64,000 nucleotides of DNA from Acanthacorydalis orientalis (GCA_034766995.1 CM068318.1:30186103-30250102), one strand, 5' to 3'. Shown: positions 24,300-36,499, numbered from the stretch's first letter. The notes: generated from the letters alone by a model not told the origin. Numbers and translations are program-made.

Positions 24300-26720
24300 A
24301 ATATAATATGGGGTATTTTAATTAGAGTTTTGATCGTGTATTAAAATCAATTTTATCAATTTTGCATATTAATAATAACAAAATAAAATGTGATTTGAAA
24401 TAATTTTGTGACTATTATGATGGATTATAAACAGTGGCCAAAAATATTTCGATCTTTAATGTTTCGAAAACATGATAAAATTTCATTAAAATTATAAACA
24501 GAATTTCTTAAACACATATGAAAGTAATCAAGTACCAAAACAGACGTAAATTAAATACCTTTCAAATATTTCCATCAGTACAAATGTAATACTCATTTTT
24601 CTTTACATAAATAAGACTATATTAACGTAGATAATAAAATGAAAAAATAAACAGTGAGTAATTTACGACCTTTAATACAGAGATAATAAGACGTAATAAC
24701 ATATGTTTACAAGTAATGATCAATAAAATAGTCAGATTTACTAGGTTTTTGAATGGTTTTTTCGGAAAAAGTAATTAGAAGGAATATTTAAACACTCAAT
24801 CCCAAGCTTAAAATAGTATAATATTTTGGAAGGATATAATTACAGTACTGAAGTAATTATATACTACAAATAAATGTAGTATAAATGTAAGTAATTAATT
24901 TCATTTTAACTGCGATTTTGAAAAAGAGATTTATGTTTACCTCCACACTTTGTTGACAAACGCTTTATCATCAAAATTGAGAGAATAATACACAATAATT
25001 ATTCAATTATTATCTATAATTCTTGAACATTATACAATAATTCTTCAGTAAAAAAACATTAATTAATTCAATAAAAAATATTTTTTTATTGAATATTTTG
25101 ATAAAAGAAATGATGATGTGTAAAGAGTACATTTTGTGAAAAGATCAATCTTCTTTTGTATGTTTTTTCAGTTTTAAAAATATATACATTTTAAAAATAT
25201 ATATGAAGTAAAATCAACTATTACCTTAAAAGAAAGAAAAATATACTTTTTATACATTTATTGTTTTATATACATTTATGATCGATTTTTATATACGTGT
25301 AGAAAAATAATGAACACTTAAAAATAATAAACACTAAATTATGTTTGCTTTAAAAGTCAATATCCTTATTTACATTTTAATTAATAATACACAAAAGTTG
25401 AACAAAATAATGATAAATAAAAAAAGTGCTTGTGGCTATCTGAACATTTTACGTTTCTTAAGAAAAATTATTGTTTTCAAGGCTAGTTAAATCAAATGTA
25501 AATATTTATTTTGTGATTTGAAAGATACAAGAGTTTTGCGTCTTATTACAAAATAAATGTTTGATTACCATTATTTATCGATGATATATAGGAATAAAAT
25601 TAGTCTTACGTACATGAAAATGAATAGTTTTAATTTTTTTATTTATTTTGAGTAACAAAAACAATATAAGAAAGTCTATCATATAAAAGAATTTATCTAA
25701 AAACCAATTTTATATTACTACTTACTTATAACTTAGTTTTCAAATTTAAAATTTGGTAACTTTCAAATTAGTACAAACTATTTAACGTCTTTTTAATCAA
25801 TCATAATTTACTCGATTTTAATTAACCCAAATTGAAAATAACAGAAGTTAAAAAAATATGGGATAAATATTACTACTGCTCTGACATAATCCTCAAAACA
25901 AATTTGTAAATGAAATTCTAGAAATGATTAAGCACGTCTAGAAGTAAATACATATTTTGGGTAATTTATTCATGATGAATATTTTTTTTTATTAAGGTAA
26001 TAAAATATATTTTCATTTATGTATAAATTTAATTATAAAGAAATTATTAATGAAAGATTATAAAATATGATTGTAATTATTTATCATGAATTCTTTTAAT
26101 GTTTACGACTACAAGATTGAATCATATTAATATACAAACAAAAGTAAAAATATTTAAAAAAATGTTACAGAATAATCAGTAACATTACTAAGAAATCGAG
26201 AGTTAAGGGTATATTTTCATTTACTGAAAATTACAAAATATCTGAATACTGTGGAATGTGTTCTCTATTCAGTGCCACTTATAGAACTCAAAAGGATTTA
26301 AAATTTCGTATTTTTTAAGTAAATGAAGAAATATAAATAATTATCAAAGCATCGAAAATGTTACTCCTGACACTGAAGAATATATTAATTAAATTGGATT
26401 AATAATTGTTATTTACATCAAACAACCAAAGTAAATTTTATAAATATTTATCTATTTTCATAAAAACAAACTATTATAGAAGATGTTAGAAAACATGTCT
26501 ACATTTTTCAAGTTAACACGAACGTTATTGTTTACGCAACATTTTATCGTTAGTTAAGATTTTTTTATAAAAATCTTAGCCGATACGCTAGTGTAGTTTG
26601 ATTTATATCCATTTATGTAATAATGACAACCTGATTAATACGTTGTAATTAATCAAGTGCTGAAGTTAATAGTTCTTCGATTGAGATTACGATACAAAAC
26701 TCCAACTTTTTAACTCGACC
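24300..26720. other. AT-rich spacer, nothing recognised
   Basis: About 2.4 kb, the longest stretch without a long microsatellite in the left half. Stops in every frame; no element ends or RNA genes seen. Confidence 0.6.
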
Positions 26721-26726
26721 TTGTGC

Positions 26727-26729
<3 letters not shown>

Positions 26730-26806
<77 letters not shown>
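26730..26806. repeat. (AT)n microsatellite
   Basis: About 77 bases of AT with one TATG interruption. Confidence 0.95.
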
Positions 26807-26809
<3 letters not shown>

Positions 26810-26869
26810 TATACTTAATAGTACACAGACATATTTCATATCAAATATATGATTTCTTAATAGACTTCA

Positions 26870-27260
26870 AACTGTATCCATTTTCATCAGAGATCCATTC
26901 AAACTCAAACAGCATGTCGGTAGCGCCACTGGCAAATAACTCTACATAGTATTGGTTGGTTAGCCTTTATACGCCCCCAGTTGTGCTTGCGATTTCGCCC
27001 AAAACTTCAGCTCATGTATGTTTTATCGGAACAACACTCATATTTTATGTAGCGCCGCCGACGCCATTTTGCACGTGGCACGACCCTGTGCACGTGGCAC
27101 GTACGTGCCCATGTCAGTTTTTATGTTCGAACGCCAGATAAATCTTTGATAAAATATGATGCGACGTCGACAACACCAGCACGCTGTTTTCGATTGCGTA
27201 ATCTACGAACAACAATCTAATAATGCCTCTATGTCATTTCTGTACATTGCGTGTCATTTT
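26870..27260. other. GC-elevated island with E-boxes and GCGCC motifs
   Basis: About 390 bases between two (AT)n regions. It has two TAGCGCC-containing sites (26921-26933 and 27050-27063), reminiscent of one half of CTCF-type binding motifs, and two CACGTG E-boxes. No coding family is recognisable. The motif content makes a regulatory or insulator role plausible, but this is inference from short motifs. Confidence 0.4.
27071..27101. promoter_or_regulatory. twin CACGTG E-boxes in a 12-bp direct repeat
   Basis: The 12-mer GCACGTGGCACG occurs at 27071-27082 and 27090-27101, placing two CACGTG cores (27072-27077 and 27091-27096) 19 bp apart. CACGTG is the palindromic site of bHLH factors such as Myc/Max and CLOCK/CYCLE. 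In DNA this AT-rich, two exact copies in 25 bp are unlikely to be chance. Which factor binds cannot be told. Confidence 0.45.
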
Positions 27261-27345
27261 GTACATACGCATATATATATATATATGTATTCTTGTGTGT
27301 GTGCAGAATTTAAAAGTGGATAAATATTATAAATGATAAACACAC

Positions 27346-27504
<159 letters not shown>

Positions 27505-27519
27505 CCTTCTTCTCTTATA

Positions 27520-27667
27520 CAGTAGTAACAAAAGTATCCGGCCACGTTACATACTCAGTATGTTTTATGTTACAAATTAGGTTTAGGTAAATAAAAAATT
27601 GTTTAAAAATATGTTTGATATTGCTCATTACTGTACTTCAAAATATGTACTTCATATAATATTTACA

Positions 27668-27714
<47 letters not shown>

Positions 27715-27755
27715 CAATATGTTGAAAGAAGGTGTATCTTCAACTCATCATACTG
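27520..27755 (+). mobile_element. Tc1-like element, 5' fragment
   Basis: After a TA (27518-27519) the sequence CAGTAGTAACAAAAGTATCC matches the terminal repeat of the minus-strand element at 28174-29640. Homology continues for about 235 bases (e.g. TTGTTTAAAAATATGTTTGAT) and includes the internal (AT)n tract at the same position. The transposase gene and 3' end are absent. Confidence 0.75.
27672..27711. repeat. (AT)n microsatellite inside Tc1 fragment
   Basis: About 40 bases of AT in the 5' leader of the Tc1 fragment, flanked by TTTACAAACAA and TTTACAATATGTTGAA. The sibling element carries an AT tract at the equivalent place (29461-29484). Confidence 0.9.
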
Positions 27756-28096
27756 TTATGTATCCATCCACACTACTGTACTTATTTGTAAATATGTTAT
27801 AGTAATTTATTATGTACTGGACAGTATATGAGGTGTCCGTTCTGACTAATGTATTTTTCACATCCTCGTCGTGATCCATCTGGTCACACACTTAAACAAA
27901 ATACAATATTATTATACAGAGGATAGTATATAAAAACGGTAGTTGAAATTTCAATAATCAGTCAAGACAAGTAACAAAACACATGTGGTTACATTCATTG
28001 TAGCAATAATTAGTCATAAGTATTGCAACAATTAAACAATAATAGTAAGTAAATTTTTGTTGTTCTTATTTTCAAACCTGCAGTATTTATACTATT

Positions 28097-28099
<3 letters not shown>
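27756..28099. other. spacer between Tc1 copies
   Basis: No gene recognised. It separates the plus-strand 5' fragment from the minus-strand element. Confidence 0.5.

Positions 28100-28146
<47 letters not shown>
28100..28146. repeat. (AT)n microsatellite
   Basis: About 47 bases of TA just outside the left end of the Tc1 element. Confidence 0.95.
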
Positions 28147-28151
<5 letters not shown>

Positions 28152-28199
28152 ACATTATAATATAAAAATACCATATTTGTACACACAAAACTATCCGGC

Positions 28200-29227
28200 C
28201 ACTCACAATATTGTTTGAAAGAGTTAGAAGAATGGAAACTAATACATGGTAGGATATCTTTAGATTTTAGAACTGCTTCTAATCGATTAAGCATAGAATG
28301 TGTATATTTTTTCGTTATAGCTTGGCTGATTTGATCCCCTTCTTGTTGAAGAATAGTTTTCAAAACTTTTTTACTGGTTATGTAATGATTGGTCAGAGAT
28401 TTCTTCAAAAATCATCACAGATGTTCTATGGAATTCAAGTCCGATGATTGGGGAGGTTTTCCAAGTTATTTCGCTACATTGTATAAAAACCATTCTTTCG
28501 ATTTTCTGGCACAGTGCTTATGATCGTTGTCTTGTTAAAATATACATTTATTTTCATATCCTAACTTCTCGACACATGCTTCAAATTTTAATATAATCTA
28601 ACTGATCCATTTTGCCTTCAATAAAATTAGGACTTCCAACCCCAGCTGCCAATATGCAATCCCACACCATTATGGAACCACCTCCATGTTTTACGGTTGA
28701 TTAGAGAGTTCTTTACTGAATTTAGTTCCAGGTTTTCTCGTAACACTGTTCTTTTCTATGAACTAAATATTTCAAATTTACTCTCATCACTGAAAATAAC
28801 AGTATCTCAAAAGTATTTTGATTGATTCACATTTTTTTTGGTGAATTCAAACCTTTTTTCTCTTTCTGTTTATTTATCCACAGCTACTTTTGCAAAACTC
28901 ATCCATGTTAGTTATTTTTTCTGATGATTCCAAGTACTATTTCAGAACTCAAATTCTTTCCTGTCTTTTTGTGCATATCTCCGTATATTTCTGCAGTACT
29001 TGTACTTGAATTAATTCCTAAAATCCTTAAATTTTGTTTTTCTTCGCGTTCACTTTATTTTCGGTCTTTCTGATCATTTTTCATTCACTAATTTACTATC
29101 AGTTTTGAATTTTTTATAATATCTTGGGCTGTACTACATGGAATACAAGTCTCTTCTGCAATTTTGCGTTATGATATCCTTTTTCATTTAGAGAAATAAT
29201 GAGTTTTCTGTGATATAGTTGTTTCAT
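28200..29227 (-). pseudogene. Tc1-type transposase pseudogene
   Basis: Reading right to left from ATG (complement 29225-29227), the frame begins MKQLYHRKLIISLNEKGYHN, as for a Tc1 N-terminal helix-turn-helix. Further on are IMVWDCILAAGVGSPNFIEG (about 28670-28610), a frame-shifted stretch equivalent to the QDND-H region with the second catalytic aspartate (about 28530), and PPQSSDLNSIEHL (about 28460-28420), which is the DLNPIEHLW-type block carrying the third acidic residue of the DDE triad. The C-terminal part (after SLTNHYITSKKVLK) is the longest intact piece. Several stops and frameshifts; no function expected. Confidence 0.85.
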
Positions 29228-29460
29228 TTTTTTTCGATATTATTCGAATATAAAATACTGTAAGACGGCAAAAAAGCACAACCAATACTACAGATAAATT
29301 TTAAGACAATGGTGAGGTTTCTCGTTAGTGTTGAAAACGAAAATATTTGTGGATAACGATTTCTATGTCCATAAGTTTTAATTATTGTGCATGGTCGAGT
29401 ACTTTTACATTTATAAATATGACATGTTGAATTGAAAACAAACCCTTTTTCAACATATTC

Positions 29461-29484
29461 TATATATATATATATATATATATA
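29461..29484. repeat. short (AT)n inside Tc1 leader
   Basis: 24 bases of TA at the position homologous to 27672-27711 in the sibling fragment. Confidence 0.9.
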
Positions 29485-29655
29485 CATATTATTTGTAAAT
29501 ATCATATTTTGAAGTACGAGTACAGTAATAAATGAAATCAAACATATTTTTAAACAATTTCTTCTCTACCGTAAACATAATTTATTACATAAAACATACT
29601 AAAAATAACAGTTGGCTGAATACTTTTGTGACTAACTGTATTTAAAAATCCACAT

Positions 29656-29692
29656 TTCTCGTCACTTTGTCCAGAGGACAAAGTGACGAGAA
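29656..29692. repeat. perfect 17-bp-arm inverted repeat
   Basis: TTCTCGTCACTTTGTCC (29656-29672), a 3-nt AGA loop, then the exact complement GGACAAAGTGACGAGAA (29676-29692). It starts 16 bases beyond the Tc1 element's right end. Perfect pairing with so short a loop in non-repetitive, GC-balanced sequence points to a recent origin or a maintained structure. Confidence 0.85.
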
Positions 29693-29863
29693 TCTATGTT
29701 GACGAAAATATTTGCTTTATCAGCTCATAGGTTTCAATTTAATTCATTAAGTTTTGTTCTTAGCCAATTTTTATGTTTAAATAAATTGTTGTAAGAACCA
29801 ATAATTAGTTTTTTCTCTCTATGCTTCTTTGTATTCTCCTGACAATTTTGACGACCTATACAC

Positions 29864-29866
<3 letters not shown>

Positions 29867-29900
<34 letters not shown>
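29867..29900. repeat. (AT)n microsatellite
   Basis: About 34 bases of AT. Confidence 0.95.
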
Positions 29901-29904
<4 letters not shown>

Positions 29905-30595
29905 ACTGTAATGGGCTTATTTATAAATTGCATTATAACATATAATATTGTCTGTTTTAATGTAATATCTATGTTATTATCTTTAAAAACAAACAAAAAA
30001 CAATAAATTGGGTGTTGAAGGTAAGAATTATTGACTTAAGGCAAAAAAGAGAGATATTATTTTCATCAAAACTTTCAATTCTATCTCGCTCATCAACACA
30101 CAATATTTTCTTTCTATTCTTTCATTTATTATGTAACTAATTCAACACATTAATGTACGACTATATTTAATTTGTCCTTATCTACCATGTAAACTTTTCA
30201 ACTAACTTCTAATATGGATGGTTAATTATTCACAAACATTACATTACGTATTCCTATATTTATTTTACTTGTTTACACTCTGAAAGGGATAGATCTATAA
30301 GTAAGATATTTGTATCTCTTATAAACTTCTGTTCGGATTATTTGGAGCGAACTTATTAACCTAGAATTTATTATGTCCCTCTATATATTGGAAACTACTT
30401 ATATTTAAAAATGAGATTTAAAATTAAATACTAATACTTTATATTATAATTTGAGAATGAATAATAGATGCAAACATTTTAATTCCAAACGTTTATGTAG
30501 TATAATTTTAATTTAAATAACTTTCACTTGAGGTATTGTGTTTTTTTTTTTAATTATGGAAGTTTCGTATTTTTAATCATTGTATATATAAAAAT
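29905..30595. other. AT-rich spacer
   Basis: No gene or element recognised. Confidence 0.5.
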
Positions 30596-30598
30596 AAG

Positions 30599-30599
<1 letters not shown>

Positions 30600-30647
<48 letters not shown>
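30600..30647. repeat. (AT)n microsatellite
   Basis: About 47 bases of pure AT. Confidence 0.95.
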
Positions 30648-30648
<1 letters not shown>

Positions 30649-30649
30649 C

Positions 30650-31429
30650 CAATTATTTGCGAATTAGCATAAAAGTACACAATACTATTTATATATTATT
30701 TTCCAAAAGAATATATCCAGAACAAAGTACTTTAAAGATATACATTGCAAACATTCGAATTATATTCTCCATTCGACACCTACGCTATTTCCATCTGTCA
30801 AGATTACTGAAAGTCTCTACGAGATCAGAATGAAAGTGGGAAAGGGATTTTTCTGTAAGAAAAACCACACCTTCGTTCCTCAGAAAATAAAATTACTTTT
30901 CTAATTTCAAACGTATAATCATTCTCACCAATGAATTCACATTTACCGCAACGCTTTTTAAACGTGAATTTCAAATTGTTGATAAATAATTTAAATGAAT
31001 GCACGAATATAATTTCTGTATATTTTACAAATGAAATAACATCAAAATCTGAAATTTACCTAAATTTAATAACATTTTTGTTTAATTTGTTTGTAGAATT
31101 CATTCCAATAGCGTCGATCAGTTATTAAATAATTTCATCACCTTTAAGGTCAAACACATTAAATTAATTAATTTTGTTATTGAATAATTATATTATACGA
31201 AATAATGTTTTGATATTTTGTTTTCATTTTAGAATATTATTAAATTTGACCCTCATTAAATATGATTTTCTGAATTGGGAAAACGTTATAACACTATTAA
31301 TTGTGTATGAATTGGATATAAAAGGATACTACGGTGCTTAAGGGGATATTTCACCAAGCATAGTAAAATGTAAGCAGGAAATTTGTATGATAAAATAGAA
31401 ATTGACAAAATCATAAACCCTTTTAATAC

Positions 31430-31430
<1 letters not shown>
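30650..31430. other. AT-rich spacer
   Basis: No gene or element recognised; the 65-codon frame at 30931-31128 has no family features. Confidence 0.5.

Positions 31431-31474
<44 letters not shown>
31431..31474. repeat. (AT)n microsatellite
   Basis: About 44 bases of TA. Confidence 0.95.
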
Positions 31475-31479
<5 letters not shown>

Positions 31480-32368
31480 GTGTCAGAGAAATAGTGTGTA
31501 ACTTTGAAATTAGTTAGAAAACAAAAATAATGGAGCGATTAATTTTTCTTCGAATTAAATCAAAAGTAATGAAAACCTTGAGTATAATCCAATTCTACAT
31601 ATAAATAACAATTATAGTTTCGAATAACCTGGTTAAATTCAGTTTCGTAAATAATTTTTCTATATCGTGTTCGCAAAAACATTTTATATATAAAAAAAAA
31701 CATATCTTTTTGTTTACAGATATTTACAATGGTTAACAAATAAGATATTTTAATGCTACATAATTTAGTGATTTCGATTTAGCTGCTAATTGTCTCTTTC
31801 ATTCTTGGTTTTCGGCTTTTAATTATTTATATGGGAAATAATGGTAATAATAGATGAAGATTGGATATTGGAAAATTTGATGAACAAAAATAATTTTATA
31901 TCAAACAAAAACGTTTTCAGTAATTACTTCCGTAAGATTTTTTTATCCAAAAAAGATAATTATAAGTTTGATGTGATTTCCAAGTCATTTTATTATAAGT
32001 TTCTACTACATAAGTTATTAAAAGCCACATCGAAACATTTAATTCTGATAAATACTATTTAGAAATAAGATTTATAAATTATCCGCGTGGCATATTCGTT
32101 ATAACTAATGAACACAAATCATTCTATATTCAAAAATGTGTTTAAAAATGCCCACTCTTTTCCTAGAAATTCTGATTGTTTTTTTTAAATTCTTCTGAGT
32201 TATCTGATGATCTTCTGTCTTCAAATAATCAATATATTGATGAATTTTATTACTTGCTATGATAGGTCTACCTAAACAAGGTTCACTTCTGAAATTGATC
32301 TTAAAAACATATTTTTAAATTTTCTGTTCAATGACACAATAGTCTGGTCAAACAACGATTACCATAAA
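31475..32368. other. AT-rich spacer
   Basis: No gene or element recognised; the 73-codon frame at 31841-32062 is AT-rich and without family features. Confidence 0.5.
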
Positions 32369-33090
32369 TACGAGAGTCGTTTAATAATTTTGGTAAATTT
32401 CTATGATATGGCACCTCCATTTATTTGGTAACATCACGGCTATCAAGTATCACATCAACTAGTATAGGCGAAATTTTAGTCAGGAGCGACAAGTTTTTCA
32501 CGTTCTACAGATGTTTGAAGCGAGGATTGTAGCAGTTGCCATAAAAATGGAAAAAACGAGCAGGCCTTTTTGCATCGAATCGTCACCGTGAATTAAACAT
32601 GGATCCACCACTACACACTTGAGCCGAAGCAGCAGTCAAAGCAATGGACAACGACTGGTGAAAGTGCGCTGACGAAAGCGAAGACCGTTTTGTCAGCTAG
32701 GAAGGTGATGGCCACGGTTTTTTTGAAATTCCTAAGAAATCATCCTGATCGATTACTTAACGAAAGGAAAAACGATAACAGGAACCTATTATGCATCTTT
32801 ATTGGACAGTTCGTAGGAAGAGATGAGACAAAAATGGCCAAGATTGGCGCACAAAAAAGTACTCTTTCACCAGGCATAATGCGTCGTCCAACAAATCACC
32901 TATCGTAAAGGCAAAATTGCACGAATAAGGCTCCGAAGTGATTCCTTATCCACCCTTTTCTCTGGACTTGACTCCAAGTGACTTATTCCTCTTTCCAAAT
33001 TTGTAAATTTTGCTTGGTGAGAAAAAATTCTTGTCGAATTCTCATTTCCACCGTCAATACGTATTTTTCAGACTCGCTGGCCCTTAATAG
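32369..33090 (+). mobile_element. decayed mariner, internally deleted (family D)
   Basis: A mariner-type left end (TACGAGAGTCGTTTAATAA at 32369) is followed by an untranslated leader and then directly by the catalytic half of a transposase, so the N-terminal helix-turn-helix is missing. The right terminal repeat is not recognisable and the end is approximate. The subfamily differs from all other mariners in the window. Confidence 0.75.
32540..33070 (+). pseudogene. mariner transposase pseudogene, catalytic half
   Basis: Across three frames one can read LHRIVTVN-stop-TWIHHYT (where the family has VTxDETW, so the first aspartate is Asn and the next residue a stop), then KQQSKQWTTTGESALTKAKT, then TGTYYASLLD, KKVLFHQ, AKLHE, and PPFSLDLTPSDLFLFPNL with the third aspartate. 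The DN of the second catalytic block is lost. The reading frame changes at least three times, so it is dead. Confidence 0.8.
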
Positions 33091-33099
33091 AGATGTATA

Positions 33100-34255
33100 T
33101 TCATATATTATATAGTTCATATAATCATATAGCAGTTAATAAATGCATATCGAGATCGTTTTTATTAGTCACAAGCTGTCTGTAATTATTTTATTCTTTC
33201 TTCAAAATGGTACATGACTTACTTTATAAGAAAATTTGAGAACCAGTGTATTAATGAATTACAATAGACTTGTATTTTTATAGTAATACTTTTTTTCAAA
33301 GTTTTATTTAAAGTGCTAGGCATAATTGAATTTATTTTTTATCAGGGGGAAATGGAAAATGATAATTATACGAGAAGTAACAGATCTTCACGTGATAAAT
33401 AATTATGTAAATTTTTATTATTATTCTTTAACAGAAATGATGTTTCGTATTAAAATTAGTTTCTTCTTCATTTTAAGAGCCTTTTTTCTATAATAAATTA
33501 AAAATTTATTTGACAATTCCAATTTTTTTTCAAAATTCACATTTTGAACTTTTAATTAAAGTAGTAAATTTTAATATGCGCTATATTCATCTCAGTTTGC
33601 AGTACGGCTTTTTGCAAATCTTCAATTATTTCTATTTAACTATTATTTTTTTTTGTACTATCGCTATAAGCAAATGAATATTTCTTTTTACACCCAGATG
33701 TGTCATTTATTTATTACATGAATGTATTTATACATTTTTAACAGCACGAAATTTTATGAAAAAGAATATCAGTAATAATCAGTCACGTTTAAATACCACA
33801 TGTATTTTTTCAATAATTAGTTAAACAGAAAAATATAAGTGCAGAAAGCTGTTTTTCGGAAGATATCTCTTCATACATAAATATCAGTAGAAAGTATATC
33901 TCCTAATACGCTAAATTAAGAATAGTGTATTTTTGTCATGTTCATGTACCTTATATATTGATTGATTAATGATCAGTAATAACACAATAAAAAACAAACA
34001 AAAAAATAATAGTCAATAAAAAATTAATTGCTGAGTGACGACAAATACAATAATGTATACAAATAAATTTATTTTTAATTAGATAACGGAAGTTAGAATT
34101 ATTAAAAAATATTTATAATAATTTTCTACAAATCAATATGTGATAACGTTGATTTGTAGGTATATTTCAAAAAAAAAACTAATAACAGTAAAATTTTGTA
34201 TAAATAAAAAGAGTCATAAAATCTACGTTTTACACACAAGAATGTATATGTATGT
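33100..34255. other. AT-rich spacer
   Basis: No gene or element recognised. Confidence 0.5.
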
Positions 34256-34258
34256 GTG

Positions 34259-34260
34259 TA

Positions 34261-34325
<65 letters not shown>
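34259..34325. repeat. (AT)n microsatellite
   Basis: About 67 bases of AT with one TACATA variant, preceded by TATG/TGTG units. Confidence 0.95.
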
Positions 34326-34331
<6 letters not shown>

Positions 34332-34369
34332 GTGTGTATAAATGTATGAGTAAACGGAAGTCAACGTTA

Positions 34370-34910
34370 ACTGAAACAAACCGAAACGAAAATCGAAGAT
34401 TTCCGTACAAGTGAAACGAATGCGAGTGTTTCCGTGATGGAAAAGGAAGGGTTCATCACCCTCCAATCCGCAATATGATATTCATAAACGCATATAAATG
34501 TATCTGCATTGTGTGGGCATGCAGCCCGCATCATTTATTCAGTCCGATCGTGGGTGGAGCGCGTGAATGTGGTGCGTTTGACGCGCTGCTACACCCAAAC
34601 CATCATGCTATCCCGTTCCATCGAAATAACTGTCAGCCATTGCCCCACACGAGCACAACTCCCCCAAAAACAGTAACAGCCTGGCTCTTGTTCGGTAGCT
34701 CATGAGAGTCGCGAACATACGAATACCCGCATCGTTCAGCCAAAGCAGATGAATTCAATAATAGAAGAGCGTCGAAACAAAACATTATCGCGGGAAAATG
34801 GCATGTCGAATATATATCACTCTCCCGGTATATTTTCCAGGCACTGTCCTGCGGAAATTCGCGACAATTCGAGCGGTTTTTAAAGTAATTTCGCGTGAAC
34901 ATGATTACGA
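34370..34910. other. GC-elevated island, 0.5 kb
   Basis: One of the two strongest islands in the window, with many CG dinucleotides (GGAGCGCGTGAATG, TTTGACGCGCTGC, TTATCGCGGGAAAATGG, AATTCGCGACAATTCG). Open frames of 76 codons (plus, 34475-34705) and 89 codons (minus, 34633-34902) have no family I recognise. A TATAAA (34493-34498) and a TCAGTC initiator-like site (34539-34544) are too far apart for a standard core promoter. Candidate enhancer or conserved non-coding element. Confidence 0.4.
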
Positions 34911-34914
34911 GTGA

Positions 34915-35179
34915 AATCAGTTTATTAAGAGTATAATGGGTTCTGGTAAAAAAGAGATGATAACATTACAGTAATTCTTATAGATGTCGATTGAAATTTC
35001 AATGGGAAATTGGATTGGATTCGACTGCTGTTGTTTTAGCACGCTCGAATATCTTTATTGAAGGTATATATTGGATCTAACTGGATTTACCGAAAATATA
35101 TTCAAAAAATATTTTAACTTAATCTCATAGTCTTTTTTAAGTCTCTATACAAAAAGTAGAATATTTGTAGCTACATTGA

Positions 35180-35180
<1 letters not shown>
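34915..35180. other. spacer
   Basis: No gene or element recognised. Confidence 0.4.

Positions 35181-35181
<1 letters not shown>

Positions 35182-35254
<73 letters not shown>
35182..35254. repeat. compound (CT)n(AT)n microsatellite
   Basis: Fifteen CT units (35182-35212) run directly into about 42 bases of AT. Confidence 0.96.
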
Positions 35255-35258
<4 letters not shown>

Positions 35259-35589
35259 GATGGATTACGAGATTAAATTGTAAATTAGAAGAAAAAATTG
35301 AATTTTGAATGATATTTACAAAAAGTTTATATTGATGTTTAACGTTACAAAAATTCATATTTTAAAATTATCTGATAAGTCCCAAGTAAAAATTAATTTC
35401 AAAGCTTCCTTTTAATTAACAAGAAAAACTAATGTTTAAAATGAAAACAGTGGAAGAATATCTAAAAAAACACATCTGAAATTGAAACGATTATATCAAG
35501 TTTACTATTCTACTGATATAGATAACTATCTGTTATAATAATAGGATCACACGTTAGCTATAATTACTGGATAAAAAACCTACAAAATG

Positions 35590-35610
35590 TATATATATAT
35601 ATATATATAA
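35590..35610. repeat. short (AT)n tract
   Basis: About 20 bases of AT. Confidence 0.85.
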
Positions 35611-35690
35611 TAGGCTTTATAGATAAATAGATTAACTATAAGTATGTGTTTGCACCCTTTTTTGAAAATACTTGGATTGTTTTCAACGAC

Positions 35691-35693
<3 letters not shown>

Positions 35694-35780
<87 letters not shown>
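35694..35780. repeat. (AT)n microsatellite
   Basis: About 87 bases of AT with one TATTATA phase switch in the middle. Confidence 0.95.
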
Positions 35781-35781
<1 letters not shown>

Positions 35782-35840
35782 GACATATACTGCTCCATCA
35801 GAAAAATATATTTTGCATTGCAAGTTGGTACTAACATATT

Positions 35841-35843
<3 letters not shown>

Positions 35844-35915
<72 letters not shown>
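35844..35915. repeat. (AT)n microsatellite
   Basis: About 72 bases of AT, separated from the previous array by 63 bases of unique sequence. Confidence 0.95.
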
Positions 35916-35919
<4 letters not shown>

Positions 35920-36416
35920 ATATGTTTGTATATAGAAAGATATATACGAGTAGTAGTTTGATTGAAGTAAAATAATTGATATTTTTTTCATTAATGCAGT
36001 TAATTTTTACCACATATATCTAACGTACACACCTCGCATTTTCATTACTCACAGAACATTGATTATTTGATTACATATATGATAATCAACCTCATTCAGT
36101 TTAATTATATCTTTTTTTAGTGTATTTAACACTTTGATGTCTATGGATGGTACTTGGACGTTTTCAGTGCTATGTTAAAATTTATTTTTCGATTAAAATA
36201 ATAGAATTCTGCAGTTTCAAAATTGAATTAAAATTATAGTTGTGTTAATGCTTTCGGCGGTATGGAACTAAATTTTGGTTTGATAAGTTTGATATGAACT
36301 CACATATATCTTTGTTAGAATATTTAATGCAAAACACTTATAATGATAACCTATTCTGTAGATCTATGCTATTGTATATTTATTTGTCCATAAAATATAC
36401 ACCGTTCTGTAATTAA

Positions 36417-36418
<2 letters not shown>
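35916..36418. other. AT-rich spacer
   Basis: No gene or element recognised. Confidence 0.5.

Positions 36419-36497
<79 letters not shown>
36419..36497. repeat. (AT)n microsatellite
   Basis: About 79 bases of AT with one TACATA variant. Confidence 0.95.

Positions 36498-36499
<2 letters not shown>

Larger units (their letters stand above)
28174..29640 (-). mobile_element. Tc1-like transposon, decayed, about 1.47 kb
   Basis: Terminal repeats face inward at both ends: left TTGTACACACAAAACTATCC, right complement CAGTTAGTCACAAAAGTATT, with TA at the right outer edge (29639-29640). The length fits a Tc1 element. The transposase is on the minus strand and the 5' leader contains an (AT)n tract. Frameshifts and stops show it is dead. 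A plus-strand 5' fragment of the same family lies 0.4 kb to the left. Confidence 0.85.

Noticed and set aside
34475..34902. Overlapping 76- and 89-codon frames, and a TATAAA with a TCAGTC initiator-like site
   Set aside because: Peptides not recognisable; TATA and initiator are about 46 bases apart, too far for a standard core promoter, and no downstream promoter element is seen.
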